From Akkermansiaceae bacterium UBA2367 (lineage in GTDB: Bacteria; Verrucomicrobiota; Verrucomicrobiia; Verrucomicrobiales; DEV007), in assembly GCA_002344525.1 (NCBI GenBank), contig DDTJ01000060.1, positions 1 to 23,414 of the forward strand: a DNA stretch of 23,414 bases. The letters are read 5' to 3'. The notes beneath the pieces are model-generated. The model was not told where the DNA came from. It did no database searches and worked only from the letters and a program-made list of their open reading frames with translations. The stretch's first letter is position 1, and the number at the start of each line of letters is the position of its first letter. Below are positions 13,832-21,082 of the stretch, in pieces. A program made the translations under genes and the position numbers.

Positions 13832-16114
13832 TCAATCCTCGTTCGGGACGACGGTCAGGTTGTCGACGTAGACGCTCTTCATGCTCTGGGGGGAGAAGCC
13901 GAAGATGCCGGGGCAGCCTTTCTTGTGCGCCTCCTTGTGGTGGAATTCGATGGTCCACGCTTCCGGCTCGGGGTCGCCCTTGGGCCAAGCCTTGCCCCGG
14001 ACCACGCCGCTGCCGTCCTCGGCGACGTCCACGCGGGTCTTCAGGGTGTACCACTTGTTCGCCGCGATGGGGAAGGGCTTGGTCAGCCAGACGCGCTCCT
14101 GGTTCGAGCTGACCTCGATGACGTTGGAGTTGCCGACGAGGGAGATGATGTAGCGATGGTTGATCAGGCCGACGACCGACTTGGTGCGGCGGTTCCCGTC
14201 GGTCATCACGTCGGCCTGCACCGTGTAGCCGGAGGACTCGGGCGACCCGATGAAGGTGAGGGAGCGCTGGAAGAGGACGCGGTCGAGGGTCTTCGTGAGC
14301 ACCTTGCTCCCCTCCAGCTCGCGGATGTCGAATTTCAGGCGAGCCCCGATCCAGGAGAGCGGCGGAAAGGCGAAGCCCTCCTCGCCGATCTTGGCGTTCT
14401 CGAAATCCACGGTGAAGGGGATCTTCGGGGCGACCCGCCCGCGCAGGATGCCGGAGAGTTCGCCGGAGTGGACTTTCCAAGCGCCCGCGGAATCCTTCGC
14501 GTCGGCGGCCGCGGAGATCGTGTTGCCTTCGAAGGAGGCGTCCATCGTCGATTTCACCCGGGCGGTCGGCGGGATGAAGGTCTCCCAAGTGGTCTTCTCG
14601 TCGTCGCCGAGCTGGCGGATCGGGTTGCCGTGGGCGTCGGTGACGAAGACGCGGACCGGAGCGGATTGGCCGCCGGTGAGGAGCACGTCGGAGGGCACGG
14701 GCATCAGCTTGGCCGGTTCGCCCGGCTCCGGCTGGGGATCGGCGGGGGCCTCGCCGTAGGTGATGCCGGTGTTCTTGATTTCGAAGGCGTAGAGTTTCGC
14801 CGTGGTGTGGACGTAGACGCGGCCGTTGCAGATCGCGGGCGAGCCGATCCCGTTGCCCTCGAGCTTGATCGAGTGCTCGATCACCGGCTTGTCCCCGGTG
14901 ACGTTGATCACGAAGAAATCCCCCGGCTGGGTCGGGATGTAGAGCCGCCCGTCGGCGTAGAGGGGCGAGGCGTGGAGCTGGGAGTTCACCAGTTTCTCCT
15001 CCCAGAGGATCTTGCCGGTGGACGCCTCGATGCAGACGAGGACGCCGATTTTCAGCATCTGGTAGATCTTCCCGTCGTGCAGCACGGGCGAGCTCGTGAA
15101 CATCTCCAGCGGCAGGCGCCATGCCTCCGTCGAAATCGGCACTTTCGGGGCGCCGCCCTGTTCGGGATCGACTTCCCCCTCGATCTTGTCGAGATCGGCG
15201 GGGAGGTGGACGGCATACGCCTGACCCGTCTCGGTGGTGTCGATGTTCTCGGTCCCGTGGATGATATAGGCGGTGTCGCCGATGACCAAGGGGGACATGT
15301 TGATCCCGCCGACGGTCGCCTGGAAGCGCCACAGCGGCGTGCCGTCCTTCGCGTTCACGCACACGAGGTTGCCGCAGCCCGTCCCCGCGTAAAAGACGCG
15401 CCGGCCTTGGCGGGTTTCCAGCAAAGGGGTGCTGAACGAGGAATCCTTCAGGAAGGGGGCTCCGACGCCGGGCGTCGAGGACCAGACCAGCTCGCCGGTT
15501 TTCTTGTCGAAGGCGAGGAAGCGGTCCTTCGCCGGGCCGTCGGCGCCCCAATAGCTGGTCACGGCGTGGATGATGACGAGGTCGTCGTCGATCACGGGCG
15601 CGCCCGCGCGGGCGTTCGGGAAGGTCAGGCGTCCGAAGCGTTCCATCGTCGACACCTCCCAGACGATGTCGCCGTCCTTCGAGTAGCAGGTCACGAGACC
15701 GTGGGCGGTCGCGGCGATCACGTTCTCGGTCTCCGTATCGACCGTGACCGAGCCGATCGTGTAGCGGTCGTAGACCGTGTCGGACATGAAATCGTGGGTG
15801 GTGCGCTCCCAGAGGACCTTGCCGGTGGATTCCTCGCGAGCCTGCACGACCTCCACGAGATCGGGACCCTTGCCGCGGTAGCCCCAGGAGTAGAGGCGTC
15901 CGTTGTAGATCACCGGGGCTCCCTGCGAGGCGATCTCGTCGGTCCAGACGGGTTCCGGGTTGAATTCGTAGCCTTCGTAGCTCTCCAGGCTCACGCCCGT
16001 TTGTAGGGGGCCGCGCCAGTTGGGCCAGTCGCCCTTGCCGAGGCGGGTGTCTTGCGAAAATACCGGGGAAGCGGCGGCTACCGCCACGGAACATGCGATC
16101 AAAAGGGGTTTCAT
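13832..16114 (-). CDS. Secreted PQQ-like beta-propeller with C-terminal beta-sandwich domain
   Basis: With the ATG at 16112-16114 this is a 760-residue secreted protein; a TTG at 16120 would add two residues. The signal peptide MKPLLIACSVAVAAASPVFS is followed by GDWPNWRGPLQTG. About seven propeller blades then carry the STGKVLWE/KTGELVWSS/STGKILWEE motif, up to about residue 450. An Ig-like linker of about 100 residues follows (VRVFVTDAHGNPIRQLGDDE). The last ~195 residues form a jelly-roll-like domain ending SVYVDNLTVVPNED, which resembles most of the protein encoded at 16422-17129. Cofactor binding is unproven. It heads the run of minus-strand genes towards the reductase genes, after a 300-nt repeat-bearing gap that could hold its promoter. 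It may bind a surface ligand or organise a partner; function is unknown. Confidence 0.85.
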   Translation of the reverse strand: MKPLLIACSVAVAAASPVFSQDTRLGKGDWPNWRGPLQTGVSLESYEGYEFNPEPVWTDEIASQGAPVIYNGRLYSWGYRGKGPDLVEVVQAREESTGKVLWERTTHDFMSDTVYDRYTIGSVTVDTETENVIAATAHGLVTCYSKDGDIVWEVSTMERFGRLTFPNARAGAPVIDDDLVIIHAVTSYWGADGPAKDRFLAFDKKTGELVWSSTPGVGAPFLKDSSFSTPLLETRQGRRVFYAGTGCGNLVCVNAKDGTPLWRFQATVGGINMSPLVIGDTAYIIHGTENIDTTETGQAYAVHLPADLDKIEGEVDPEQGGAPKVPISTEAWRLPLEMFTSSPVLHDGKIYQMLKIGVLVCIEASTGKILWEEKLVNSQLHASPLYADGRLYIPTQPGDFFVINVTGDKPVIEHSIKLEGNGIGSPAICNGRVYVHTTAKLYAFEIKNTGITYGEAPADPQPEPGEPAKLMPVPSDVLLTGGQSAPVRVFVTDAHGNPIRQLGDDEKTTWETFIPPTARVKSTMDASFEGNTISAAADAKDSAGAWKVHSGELSGILRGRVAPKIPFTVDFENAKIGEEGFAFPPLSWIGARLKFDIRELEGSKVLTKTLDRVLFQRSLTFIGSPESSGYTVQADVMTDGNRRTKSVVGLINHRYIISLVGNSNVIEVSSNQERVWLTKPFPIAANKWYTLKTRVDVAEDGSGVVRGKAWPKGDPEPEAWTIEFHHKEAHKKGCPGIFGFSPQSMKSVYVDNLTVVPNED

Positions 16115-16421
16115 GGGCAAAGCTGGCGAAATCTACAGGGCCGCTCCGACCGGACAAACGGAATTTGGCGGAGAATCGCGTCTATAAGGAGGGCTTATCG
16201 AAAGGTGCCAGGCTTCCTCTTCCGCGTGGTCTGTTTTTCTGTGCCATGCTTTCGGATTCCGCAGGGATCTTGCGACAGACATGATGAAGGGACTCGCGGA
16301 GACTTCTCCATCTGCGAAAATCCGCGTTTCATCCGTGGAAATCTGCGTTCTCCACTTCTCTTGACGCAGATGGGGCGAACTGTCCCCAATTCCGATCACC
16401 CTGATCCAGGGAAGTGAACTC
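16115..16421. other. Repeat-bearing intergenic region
   Basis: There is no gene in this 307-nt gap between two minus-strand genes. It contains the word-repeat array at 16308-16373 and a short GGGG/CCCC hairpin at about 16372-16387. The promoter of the propeller gene would be expected near 16120-16200, but no clear -35/-10 pair stands out. Confidence 0.5.
16308..16373. repeat. ATCTGCG/ATCCGCG/ATCCGTGG word array with flanking dyad
   Basis: Words ATCTGCGAAA, ATCCGCGTTTC, ATCCGTGGAA and ATCTGCG follow one another from 16310 to about 16347. The outer ends, CCATCTGCG (16308-16316) and CGCAGATGG (16365-16373), are exact reverse complements. This gives a long-loop hairpin in the gap upstream of the propeller gene. 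Confidence 0.7.
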
Positions 16422-17129
16422 TCACGGGCTTGAGACCTCGAGGTGGTCGATGTAGACCGGCTTCAGCGCGTAGGGGGCGGCGGCGGCGCTGGCCCGCGCG
16501 AAGCCGAGATCCTCGACCGGCGACAGGACGAGGGTGGGCGTTTCGGGCTGGGCTTCCCCCTCGTGCCAGACCCGCCCCTCGAAGGACGATCCTTTGCCGT
16601 CGGCGGCGGGGACGACGCGCAGCTCCAGCCAGACGGGCTTGACGCTGTCCCATTCCCACGGGACGGAGGCGATGGTCTCCTCCTGGGAAACGATCTGGAT
16701 CGACTTTTCCGCCGGGATGGCCCGGAGCCAGTAGGCGGACGAGGACCCCGCCACGCCGAGGGCGAAACGGGGGGAGGCCCGGCGCGCCTTCTCCCCCCAC
16801 ATCCGCGAGCGGATCATGCCGTGGCTTTTGAAAATGCGGTTCCAGACGAGGCGGCCCTCCACCATCGGCTCGTGCGACAATTCCATCACCGTGCGCCCCT
16901 CGCGCGAGACGAGCCGGAAGTTGCCTTGGCTGGTGGACCAGTCGGGCACCGTGCCTCCCGGCTTCAGGGCGGAGAAGTCGGCGAGGCTGCGCGTGGGCGG
17001 TGGCGGTAGCTTGAGGGCGGGGGCCTTGCCCCGGTTCGAGAACCAGAGGAAGCCGCCGAGGAGGAGTATCACCGTCATCGGCCCCAAGGCTTGGACCATC
17101 CATTTCGAGCCGGAGTTCACGATGCGCAC
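16422..17129 (-). CDS. Membrane-anchored beta-sandwich protein
   Basis: The 235-residue protein has one N-terminal membrane segment (about residues 15-30, LGPMTVILLLGGFLWF), then a Pro-rich linker (KLPPPPTRSLADF) and a single beta-rich domain. The domain resembles the C-terminal ~195 residues of the propeller protein at 13832-16114: both show W-x-x-L-x-x-RV, an ADG/EDGSG turn, a G[RK][VA]W...[EG] strand and a final V-Y-[IV]-D-[HN]-L-x-V strand. I recall this layout from concanavalin/DUF1080-like carbohydrate-associated domains, but no catalytic residues can be assigned. The start is uncertain: GTG 17129 or 17120, or ATG 17099. It is on the same strand as, and 307 nt upstream of, the propeller gene, so it probably belongs to the same functional group. 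Otherwise unrecognised. Confidence 0.65.
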   Translation of the reverse strand: MRIVNSGSKWMVQALGPMTVILLLGGFLWFSNRGKAPALKLPPPPTRSLADFSALKPGGTVPDWSTSQGNFRLVSREGRTVMELSHEPMVEGRLVWNRIFKSHGMIRSRMWGEKARRASPRFALGVAGSSSAYWLRAIPAEKSIQIVSQEETIASVPWEWDSVKPVWLELRVVPAADGKGSSFEGRVWHEGEAQPETPTLVLSPVEDLGFARASAAAAPYALKPVYIDHLEVSSP

Positions 17130-17193
17130 ACTGCTTCCATGGGATGCGGCGTTTGCAAATGGCGCATTGTCCGCAAAAAATACTGTTCAAGTG

Positions 17194-17208
17194 TTGACTT
17201 ATGGTCAA
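17194..17208. promoter_or_regulatory. TTGAC-N5-GTCAA dyad between divergent genes
   Basis: TTGAC at 17194-17198 and GTCAA at 17204-17208 form a short perfect dyad in the 98-nt gap between the divergent starts at 17129 and 17228. It is 20 nt before the small plus-strand gene. It could be an operator or overlap a -35 element; the evidence is positional only. Confidence 0.3.
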
Positions 17209-17227
17209 ATGAGTGCAAAAGTGCCGT

Positions 17228-17467
17228 ATGAAAACGAAACGACAGCTCCATTTCGCCTATTTCTGGCAGGGTTTTGTGCATCTCGACGACGGCAGCGAGT
17301 GGTTCCTCGCGGATCCCTCGTGGCGGCACGACGTGATTTGGTGGCAAAGCGGCGAGACAGTCAAGCTCGACCGTCACCACGGGCAGACTCTCCTGAGGAA
17401 CCTCATCCGTGGCGAGACCGTGTCGCTGGAGACTGCGGAGACTGTCGAGTGGAAGCTGGCGGCGTGA
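17228..17467 (+). CDS. Small hypothetical protein
   Basis: This 79-residue frame begins MKTKRQLHFAYFWQGFVHLD and is rich in aromatic and basic residues, with Trp/His clusters (EWFLADPSWRHDVIWWQSGE). It ends ETAETVEWKLAA. I do not recognise a family. The composition is that of a folded small protein and not of a shadow frame, and no competing gene overlaps it. The in-frame GTG at 17213 is an alternative start. It diverges from the membrane-anchored beta-sandwich gene, with a short dyad between them. There is no signal peptide or membrane segment, so it is probably cytoplasmic. Confidence 0.5.
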   Translation: MKTKRQLHFAYFWQGFVHLDDGSEWFLADPSWRHDVIWWQSGETVKLDRHHGQTLLRNLIRGETVSLETAETVEWKLAA

Positions 17468-17570
17468 GCGCTGTCAGGAATAGGGGTTCATCAAAGGCGT
17501 TTCTGGAAACCTGCCCGGCTGTCAGATAGCTCCTGTGGAGAATTCGACGCGGCCCTGCTTGGAAGGGGTG

Positions 17571-17646
17571 CCCACGGAATTCACGGAAACTCACGGAATG
17601 TTTCCCTGTCGAATCTCTTTCCGTGAAATTTCGTGAGTTCCGTGGG
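17571..17646. repeat. CACGGAA-word long inverted repeat
   Basis: Arms 17571-17598 and 17619-17646 are reverse complements at 24 of 28 positions, with a 20-nt loop. Each arm consists of three copies of a ~10-bp word around CACGGAA (left) or TCCGTG (right). The repeat is intergenic and non-coding. Confidence 0.8.
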
Positions 17647-17794
17647 GATTTCCTCGTCTTCGGTGCGGTTTCGCTTTTCAATCTCAGCGGGTCGGATTCC
17701 CCGCTGCTTGCAGCGAGTAGACTTTTTCGCGGATCGATCCTTCGATCTGCGCCGGGCCCATCGAGGCTGGATCGGGCGTCCAAACGACGCTCGA

Positions 17795-17813
17795 CCGAGG
17801 CCACTGGCCTCGG
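17795..17813. repeat. GAGGCCA/TGGCCTC palindrome
   Basis: CCGAGGCCACTGGCCTCGG is a perfect 9-bp dyad around a single base. It lies in the gene-free stretch and ends just before GCTACAGG. Confidence 0.7.
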
Positions 17814-17846
17814 CTACAGGTATCCTCCGAACAACGGGTCTTCCCG

Positions 17847-17878
17847 TTCGGATTTCGAGCTTCGGATTTCGGATTTTC
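17847..17878. repeat. Dispersed spacer repeat, copy 2
   Basis: This is the second copy of the 32-bp repeat found at 5617-5648, with about 29 of 32 positions identical and the same orientation. It lies just beyond the stop of the small minus-strand gene at 17895. Confidence 0.75.
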
Positions 17879-17894
17879 CCCGCCCCCTCCGCGT

Positions 17895-18152
17895 TCAGAG
17901 AACGACATCTTGGAAGGCGCGTCGGAGAGAAATCAAAGTGCCGGAGGTCGTTCCGCCCGCCTGGAGCCATTCCTCCGGATGGTGGGTGGCCAGGTAGGAC
18001 AGGATGGCCGTCCGGATGGGGACTCCCGTCGCGCCCTCGGAACGCCCGATGTCCTCGTAGGTCTCCCCGCGCTGGAGGGCGCGGATGGCGAAGGCTCTGG
18101 CTTGCTCCCTGTCGTATGGGCTTCCCTTTGCTGACGGGCGGAACGAGTGCAT
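17895..18152 (-). CDS. Small hypothetical protein, possible HTH
   Basis: An 85-residue frame starts at the ATG at 18150-18152. The segment EQARAFAIRALQRGETYEDI followed by GRSEGATGVPIRTAILSYLA has the look of a helix-turn-helix (ALQRGETYEDIGRSEG resembles the first helices of resolvase/transposase-type HTHs), but I cannot name a family. It lies between two repeat-rich gaps, downstream of the TonB-dependent receptor on the same strand. No signal peptide or membrane helix is present. It could be a small regulator or a non-functional remnant. Confidence 0.45.
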   Translation of the reverse strand: MHSFRPSAKGSPYDREQARAFAIRALQRGETYEDIGRSEGATGVPIRTAILSYLATHHPEEWLQAGGTTSGTLISLRRAFQDVVL

Positions 18153-18194
18153 GGGGGCAGGATGGAGATGGACCCGGCCCGACGGACCTCCGGC

Positions 18195-18262
18195 GACCGC
18201 TGATGGGCGCTGATCTTCGCTGATTTTTTGGATCAGCTCCGATCAAGCGTGGATCAGCGGTC
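18195..18262. repeat. CGCTGAT 10-bp-period inverted array
   Basis: CGCTGAT recurs at exactly 10-bp spacing (18198, 18208, 18218). GATCA-type complements follow at 18231, 18241 and 18252. The outer ends GACCGCTGAT (18195-18204) and ATCAGCGGTC (18253-18262) are exact reverse complements. The array lies 20 nt downstream of the TonB-dependent receptor stop and could act as its terminator. Confidence 0.8.
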
Positions 18263-18281
18263 CCGGGAAGCGGGTTTCGGG

Positions 18282-20762
18282 TTATTTCGAGTAGACCGAC
18301 TTTCCTCCGGTGGGAACGGCGGGCTCCCACAGGATTTCAAAGCCGATGAAGTATTCGCGGGGGGCGTTGACGCGTGCGCCGTTGGGCGAGCGGCTGGTGA
18401 TCATGGCTTCCTCGAAGAGGTTGTGGACGCCGGCGACGAACTTGGTGCGGTCGTTGATCTGGTAGTGGCCGGCGAGATCGACGATGACGCCTCCGTCGAT
18501 GAGACCTTGCCGCGAGGTGGTCAGAGGGACCGGGCTGTTGTTGGCCGTGCCGAAGCTGTCGCTGACGTAGGTGGCGGTCAGGTCCAGCCCCCAAGTCTCG
18601 GTGTGGAGTCCCGCGCCGAGGGCGAGCTTCCACTCGGGGACGTAGGGGATCCGGTTTCCGGCGAGTGCGCCGGAGTAGATCTCGTCGCCGACGGCGGTGT
18701 CCTTGAGGAAGGTCGCATCCGTCCAAGTGGCGCTGGCGAAGAGCGGCAGACGGACAGCCCGGTCCTGGAAGGGGTCGTAGCTGGCGAGGAATTCGATGCC
18801 ATGCACTTCGGCGGCGCCCCAGTTCTGCGAGTTGTCGAGACCGAGTCCGGCGCGGGTGCTCGCGAGGTCGTCGATCTGGGTGATGAAACCGGTCAGATCG
18901 GCGTTGAAGTTGTCGCTGCGGTGCCTCGCGCCCAGCTCGTAGGCGAGGCTGCGCTCGGGCTTGAGAGGGGCGAGACCGACGGGCGTGTTGAGAATGCCGC
19001 TGGGCCCCCCGGACAGCGTCAATCCTTCGTGGACGCCGCCGTAGACCGAGTTCGCCCCGTCGAAGTCGTAGTTGAAGCCGACGCCGGCGAGCCACCAGTC
19101 GGTGGAGCCGTTCCGCACTTGGGTGATTTGGTTGGGCAGGGCGGCGTTGTAGCGGGTCTCGTGGAGGTCGACGCGCTCGTGGCGGATGCCGGGGGAGACG
19201 CTGAGATTGCCGATCTCGATCGTGTCGTAGAGCCAGAAGGCCGTGGCGTCGGCCTGCTCGTAGCGCTTGCTTTCGAGGCCAGGGCTGGTGATCACGGGGG
19301 CGGGGCCGCCGGTCGTGACGTTGATGTGGGGCTGGAGGCGGAAGGTGCTGTCCGTGTGCCGGCGCACGCCGAAGTCGAGGGAGTGGTCGAGCGGTCCGGT
19401 CTCGAAGCGATATTGCCCCGAAACCTGGACGCCGTAGGCCTCGTGGCTGCGGTTGTTGTCGCGGTAGTTGAGGACGCCGGGAGCGATCCCCCTCAGGATG
19501 TCGAGGAGGGCCGGGTTGCCTGTGGGACCAAGCACGGTGTGCGGGCTTTGGCCCCCACCGCTGGAGTTCGCGCCGCCGACGCGCTCCAGCTTTTGCCAAG
19601 AGCGGTCGAATTTGTTGTAGTAGCCGGCGGTCTGCAGGTCGAGGTCGTCGGTGATGGCGATGCTGTGCTTCAGATAGGTGCGGTGCTGCGAGGAGGCGAT
19701 GTTGTCGAGGAAGGTCCCGGCGTAGCGGCGGTAGGGGTCGATGGCGATGTCGGCGTCGGTCAGGCCGGTGTAGCTCTCGTTGGCGTCGAGGCTGGTGTAG
19801 CCGTATTTGAACTCGAATTTCTGCTCCAAGGCGGTGTTGGGCTTCCAAGAGAGTTTGACCATCGGTTCGATCAGGTGGTAGCCGGTGTCGTCGGAGCCGG
19901 GCCCGATGAGGGGGGAGGCTTCGACCCGCCGGAACCCGTCGGAGCGACCGTAGTAGATTTCGGCGAGGTAGCCGATCTTGCCCATGTCGGTCTCGATGGT
20001 GTTTCCATAGTGGGAATGGATCTTGGCGGTGGCGTTGCTGCCGTAGGTGGAGCGCATGTAGAACTGCTCGTGCTCCGGGATCGGGGTCGAGAGGAAGTTG
20101 ATGACGCCGCCGGTGGTGCTGGGGCCGAACTTGATCTGGCTGGAGCCTTTGAGGATCTCGACGCCGGCCATGCGGGCGGTGTTCGGGAAATAGTAGGTCG
20201 CGGGTCCGGCGTAGGGGGCGGGTGCCTGGAGGATGCCGTCCTCCATGATGGTGCTCTTCTCGTTGCGGGTGCCGTCCACGCCGCGGATGGAGATGTTGGG
20301 GAAGATGCCGAGGCCGTCCTCGTCGCGCAGATAGACGCCGGGCACTTTGGCGAGGACTCGGTTGATGTTGGTGTAGTTCTGGTCCCGGATGTCCTGGCTC
20401 GTCACGAAGAAGCCCGAGCCGGGGAGGGTGTGGGTCGCCTCGGCGCCGCCGGGGATGACGACGGGGGCGAGGGTGTCGTAGACTTCGACTTCGACGGGGC
20501 GCGACACGGTGGGCTTCCGCACGGTCTGGTTCGCCGCGCGGCGGACCGGGGTCGGGGTGGAGGTGACGACGGTGGCGTCGAGTTCGTTGGTGGTGTCGTC
20601 GATGACGGGCGCGGTCGTCGTCGACGCGTCTTGCGCAAGGGAGAGGGAGGCTCCGGAGGCGGCGAGGACGCATGCGGCCACGCGGGCCGCGCGGAGGAGG
20701 GGAAGGGTGGGGCCTTCGCCGGGCTGTTTCCCTCTGGTGGTGTTTTGGGTTCGTTTCATCAT
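18282..20762 (-). CDS. TonB-dependent outer-membrane receptor, FecA-like
   Basis: This is an outer-membrane beta-barrel that takes up a bound substrate using TonB energy. The protein is 826 residues from ATG 20762 (ATG 20759 is adjacent). The signal region ends near SLAQDAST, and a TonB-box-like ELDATVVTS follows. The plug domain has VPGVYLRDEDGLGIFPNISI and RGVDGTRNEKSTIMEDGILQ, then APAPYAGPATYYFP and EILKGSSQIKFGPSTTGGVINF, closely following the FecA/HmuR-type plug. The barrel runs to the terminal YFIGFEILWEP and then GGKSVYSK, not the usual terminal aromatic. Fe(III)-dicitrate-type siderophore uptake is the family default, but copper is also possible given the regulator boxes upstream. 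It is divergent from a two-component operon that probably controls it. Confidence 0.93.
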   Translation of the reverse strand: MMKRTQNTTRGKQPGEGPTLPLLRAARVAACVLAASGASLSLAQDASTTTAPVIDDTTNELDATVVTSTPTPVRRAANQTVRKPTVSRPVEVEVYDTLAPVVIPGGAEATHTLPGSGFFVTSQDIRDQNYTNINRVLAKVPGVYLRDEDGLGIFPNISIRGVDGTRNEKSTIMEDGILQAPAPYAGPATYYFPNTARMAGVEILKGSSQIKFGPSTTGGVINFLSTPIPEHEQFYMRSTYGSNATAKIHSHYGNTIETDMGKIGYLAEIYYGRSDGFRRVEASPLIGPGSDDTGYHLIEPMVKLSWKPNTALEQKFEFKYGYTSLDANESYTGLTDADIAIDPYRRYAGTFLDNIASSQHRTYLKHSIAITDDLDLQTAGYYNKFDRSWQKLERVGGANSSGGGQSPHTVLGPTGNPALLDILRGIAPGVLNYRDNNRSHEAYGVQVSGQYRFETGPLDHSLDFGVRRHTDSTFRLQPHINVTTGGPAPVITSPGLESKRYEQADATAFWLYDTIEIGNLSVSPGIRHERVDLHETRYNAALPNQITQVRNGSTDWWLAGVGFNYDFDGANSVYGGVHEGLTLSGGPSGILNTPVGLAPLKPERSLAYELGARHRSDNFNADLTGFITQIDDLASTRAGLGLDNSQNWGAAEVHGIEFLASYDPFQDRAVRLPLFASATWTDATFLKDTAVGDEIYSGALAGNRIPYVPEWKLALGAGLHTETWGLDLTATYVSDSFGTANNSPVPLTTSRQGLIDGGVIVDLAGHYQINDRTKFVAGVHNLFEEAMITSRSPNGARVNAPREYFIGFEILWEPAVPTGGKSVYSK

Positions 20763-20825
20763 TGGTTGAGTGGGTTGCGGGTGCAGGCCGAGGGATCGGA
20801 TGCTGTCCGTCCTTCGGTGGGCGCA

Positions 20826-20838
20826 ATTGATACCGCGT
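20826..20838. repeat. ATYGATACCGCRT element, copy 1
   Basis: ATTGATACCGCGT matches ATCGATACCGCAT at 20909-20921 at 11 of 13 positions in the same orientation. It sits in the divergent promoter region, upstream of the receptor gene. Confidence 0.5.
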
Positions 20839-20864
20839 CTCATTTCCGTCAACGAAGGGGATAG

Positions 20865-20883
20865 ATAATGACAATTTCTTCAT
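20865..20883. promoter_or_regulatory. Candidate response-regulator box, receptor side
   Basis: ATAATGACAATTTCTTCAT is identical at 17 of 19 positions to the box at 21028-21046. Inside it, TGACA-N4-CTTCA approximates a TGACA-N4-TGTCA dyad, like the boxes I recall for CopR/CusR-type regulators. It lies about 105 nt upstream of the receptor start codon. Confidence 0.6.
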
Positions 20884-20908
20884 CTAACGCCGCCTTGCTT
20901 GGGCAGGG

Positions 20909-20921
20909 ATCGATACCGCAT
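20909..20921. repeat. ATYGATACCGCRT element, copy 2
   Basis: ATCGATACCGCAT is the second copy of the 13-bp element at 20826-20838. Its role is unknown. Confidence 0.5.
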
Positions 20922-21027
20922 TCGCCTCCCGACTATCGAAAACGAATTCGAAAGACATGCGGGATGGACAGTCCGCTTTCCAGAAGTCTCTCGCCATCCA
21001 TTGAGCGCTTTGTATTCCGAAGAGTCC

Positions 21028-21046
21028 ATAATGACAGTTTTTTCAT
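21028..21046. promoter_or_regulatory. Candidate response-regulator box, regulator side
   Basis: ATAATGACAGTTTTTTCAT is the second copy of the 19-bp box and lies 36 nt before the response-regulator ATG. Its core TGACA-GTTT-TTTCA differs from a perfect TGACA-N4-TGTCA dyad at one position. Autoregulation is the likely role. Confidence 0.6.
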
Positions 21047-21082
21047 TTTCTTCATTTTGGCGGAGGCTGACTTAATTCCCAG

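Larger units (their letters stand above)
17468..17894. other. Gene-free repeat cluster
   Basis: These 427 bases contain no convincing gene. They hold three unrelated repeats: a long imperfect hairpin (17571-17646), a compact palindrome (17795-17813) and the second copy of the dispersed spacer repeat (17847-17878). Confidence 0.6.

Noticed and set aside
12242..16006. A 1254-codon open frame on the plus strand opposite the two propeller genes
   Set aside because: It is a GC-rich antisense shadow: its translation is Val/Gly/Asp/Ala/Glu-rich without domains, whereas the minus-strand frames give clear signal peptides and propeller blades.
12218..16114. Calling the two propellers PQQ-dependent alcohol dehydrogenases
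   Set aside because: Only the blade motifs are visible; the Ca/PQQ-binding and catalytic Asp signatures of quinoprotein dehydrogenases were not found.
18228..20864. An 878-codon plus-strand frame opposite the TonB-dependent receptor
   Set aside because: It is compositionally biased (Val/Gly/Asp/Glu) with no recognisable motif; the minus-strand receptor accounts for the region.
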